Positions 63,110-64,000 of a stretch of 64,000 nucleotides of DNA are shown piece after piece; within the stretch, counting starts at the first letter, position 1, and every line of letters begins with the position of its first letter. The position numbers were made by a program, and so were the translations under genes. Source of the stretch: Microcebus murinus (taxonomy: Eukaryota; Chordata; Mammalia; Primates; Cheirogaleidae); contig NC_134111.1 of NCBI RefSeq assembly GCF_040939455.1, positions 58,980,501 through 59,044,500 on the forward strand, written 5' to 3'. The notes beneath the pieces are model-generated. The model was not told the origin of the DNA and searched no databases. It worked only from the letters and a program-made list of their open reading frames with translations.

Positions 63110-63390
63110 TAAAAGCCATCCTATTTTAGCAATACTCTGAGAAGAGCCTGCTATATAGAAAGGAGTACTAAGTAAGAAGTCAAAGGCTAGTTTTGAGTCC
63201 CAGTTTTGCCAATGCCTCGCTCTATGACCTTTGACAAACCATTTTACTTCCAAGAGCTTTAATTCTCTCATTAGTAAAATGTAGACAGTAATAATCATCC
63301 TGCCAACCACACAGGATTGTGGTGAGACTAATGTGAGATAATGAAACTAAGAGCCCTTTGAAGATGATACTAATTCTAGGTGTTATTATT
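63110..63390 (-). repeat. MIR SINE
   Basis: A second reverse MIR 65 bp further on: TTGAGTCCCAGTTTTGCCAA, CTATGACCTTTGACAAACCA, TCATTAGTAAAATGTAGACA and GGATTGTGGTGAGACTAATG. It accounts for a 90-codon minus-strand frame. Confidence 0.8.
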
Positions 63391-64000
63391 AATCTAATTT
63401 AAAAATCACAATGCCATGGAAGTATTAAATAAAAGAGTGAAAAGTTTTGAATCATGTGAGTAAAAATTAGGAATGATGTAGTATTAAGAGCTGAGATGTT
63501 TTGTTACAAGAAGCAAAAAAGAAAAAAGTTATATTTCTACCATGAAGCAGCTAAGCATTGTGCTTAACTTTTTTCCTCACAAAAGTGCAATTTTCAAATG
63601 ACAAAGAACTATACATTAAATATAACATATGCTTAAATGAGTTAGCAAAATAAGCAAAATAATTACAGTCATAATTTTCAGAGAAAGAAAATACAACAGA
63701 AAAATGAATAAATATATAATAATCTATCAAATGAAAGACAGGACATTAAGGCTAACCATATAGTTAGTATTATGCCATTACATGATGAATGATGTACATC
63801 TATAAATAATTCTTTGGTAAAAGTTCTTAAATATTATAGATAAAATAAAATGGTCAAGGACAGATTGAAGAAATCTTAAACCTGTTAAAGTCAGTCAACT
63901 TGTGAACAATAAGAACATACATGAAAACAAAGGAGCAAAGATATTATAGGAACACCAAATTTTTAAAAATTTACACTTTGGATCTTTGTCTACTTAAAAG

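Overview
This window is nuclear DNA of a primate, very probably a strepsirrhine (lemur or a close relative). It is AT-rich, has vertebrate GT-AG exon structure, and carries Alu elements of two ages. The young, nearly intact Alus have an inserted segment between the two arms (reading AATTAATTGGCCAACT or its complement), which I associate with lemur-type Alus and not with human AluS/AluY. Older Alus and ancient mammalian repeats (MIR, L2, L1M, MaLR/ERVL LTRs, Tigger and Charlie elements) fill most of the remaining recognisable sequence.

The only protein-coding gene I can support is PDE1A, the calcium/calmodulin-dependent cyclic nucleotide phosphodiesterase 1A, on the minus strand. Nine consecutive internal coding exons are present, in transcript order: 42972-42790, 37450-37384, 34264-34148, 33279-33139, 27000-26900, 19339-19214, 16431-16330, 16221-16101 and 2605-2524. 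Reading phases join without a break through all nine (1040 nt, about 346 residues). They run from the second calmodulin-binding/inhibitory linker to the invariant glutamine of the nucleotide pocket, so nearly all of the catalytic HD domain is here. The N-terminal exons lie to the right of the window and the C-terminal exons to the left. The introns range from 108 bp to 13.5 kb.

Region by region. 1-2.5 kb: intron with a young Alu in a three-copy target-site duplication. 2.5-16.1 kb: a 13.5-kb intron holding an old L1 invaded by a young 5'-truncated L1 and three older Alus, then an LTR. 16.1-27 kb: four exons separated by a Tigger element, an old L1 carrying nested elements, an L1 3' end and a MaLR LTR. 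27-43 kb: five exons (counting the one at its left edge) with a Charlie MITE, MIRs, a Tigger-type MITE and a young Alu. 43-64 kb: sequence upstream of the first exon seen, presumably still PDE1A intron; it holds a possible extra exon (44510-44574), an LTR, L2 and L1 fragments, GC-rich unexplained blocks and a head-to-head pair of young Alus.

I found no RNA gene, CRISPR array, promoter island or second gene. Nothing here looks like a new biological system. The most interesting items are the candidate alternative PDE1A exon, the clustered retrotransposon insertions and the inverted Alu pair. Repeat family names come from memory of consensus sequences; boundaries of old repeats are good to a few tens of bases only.
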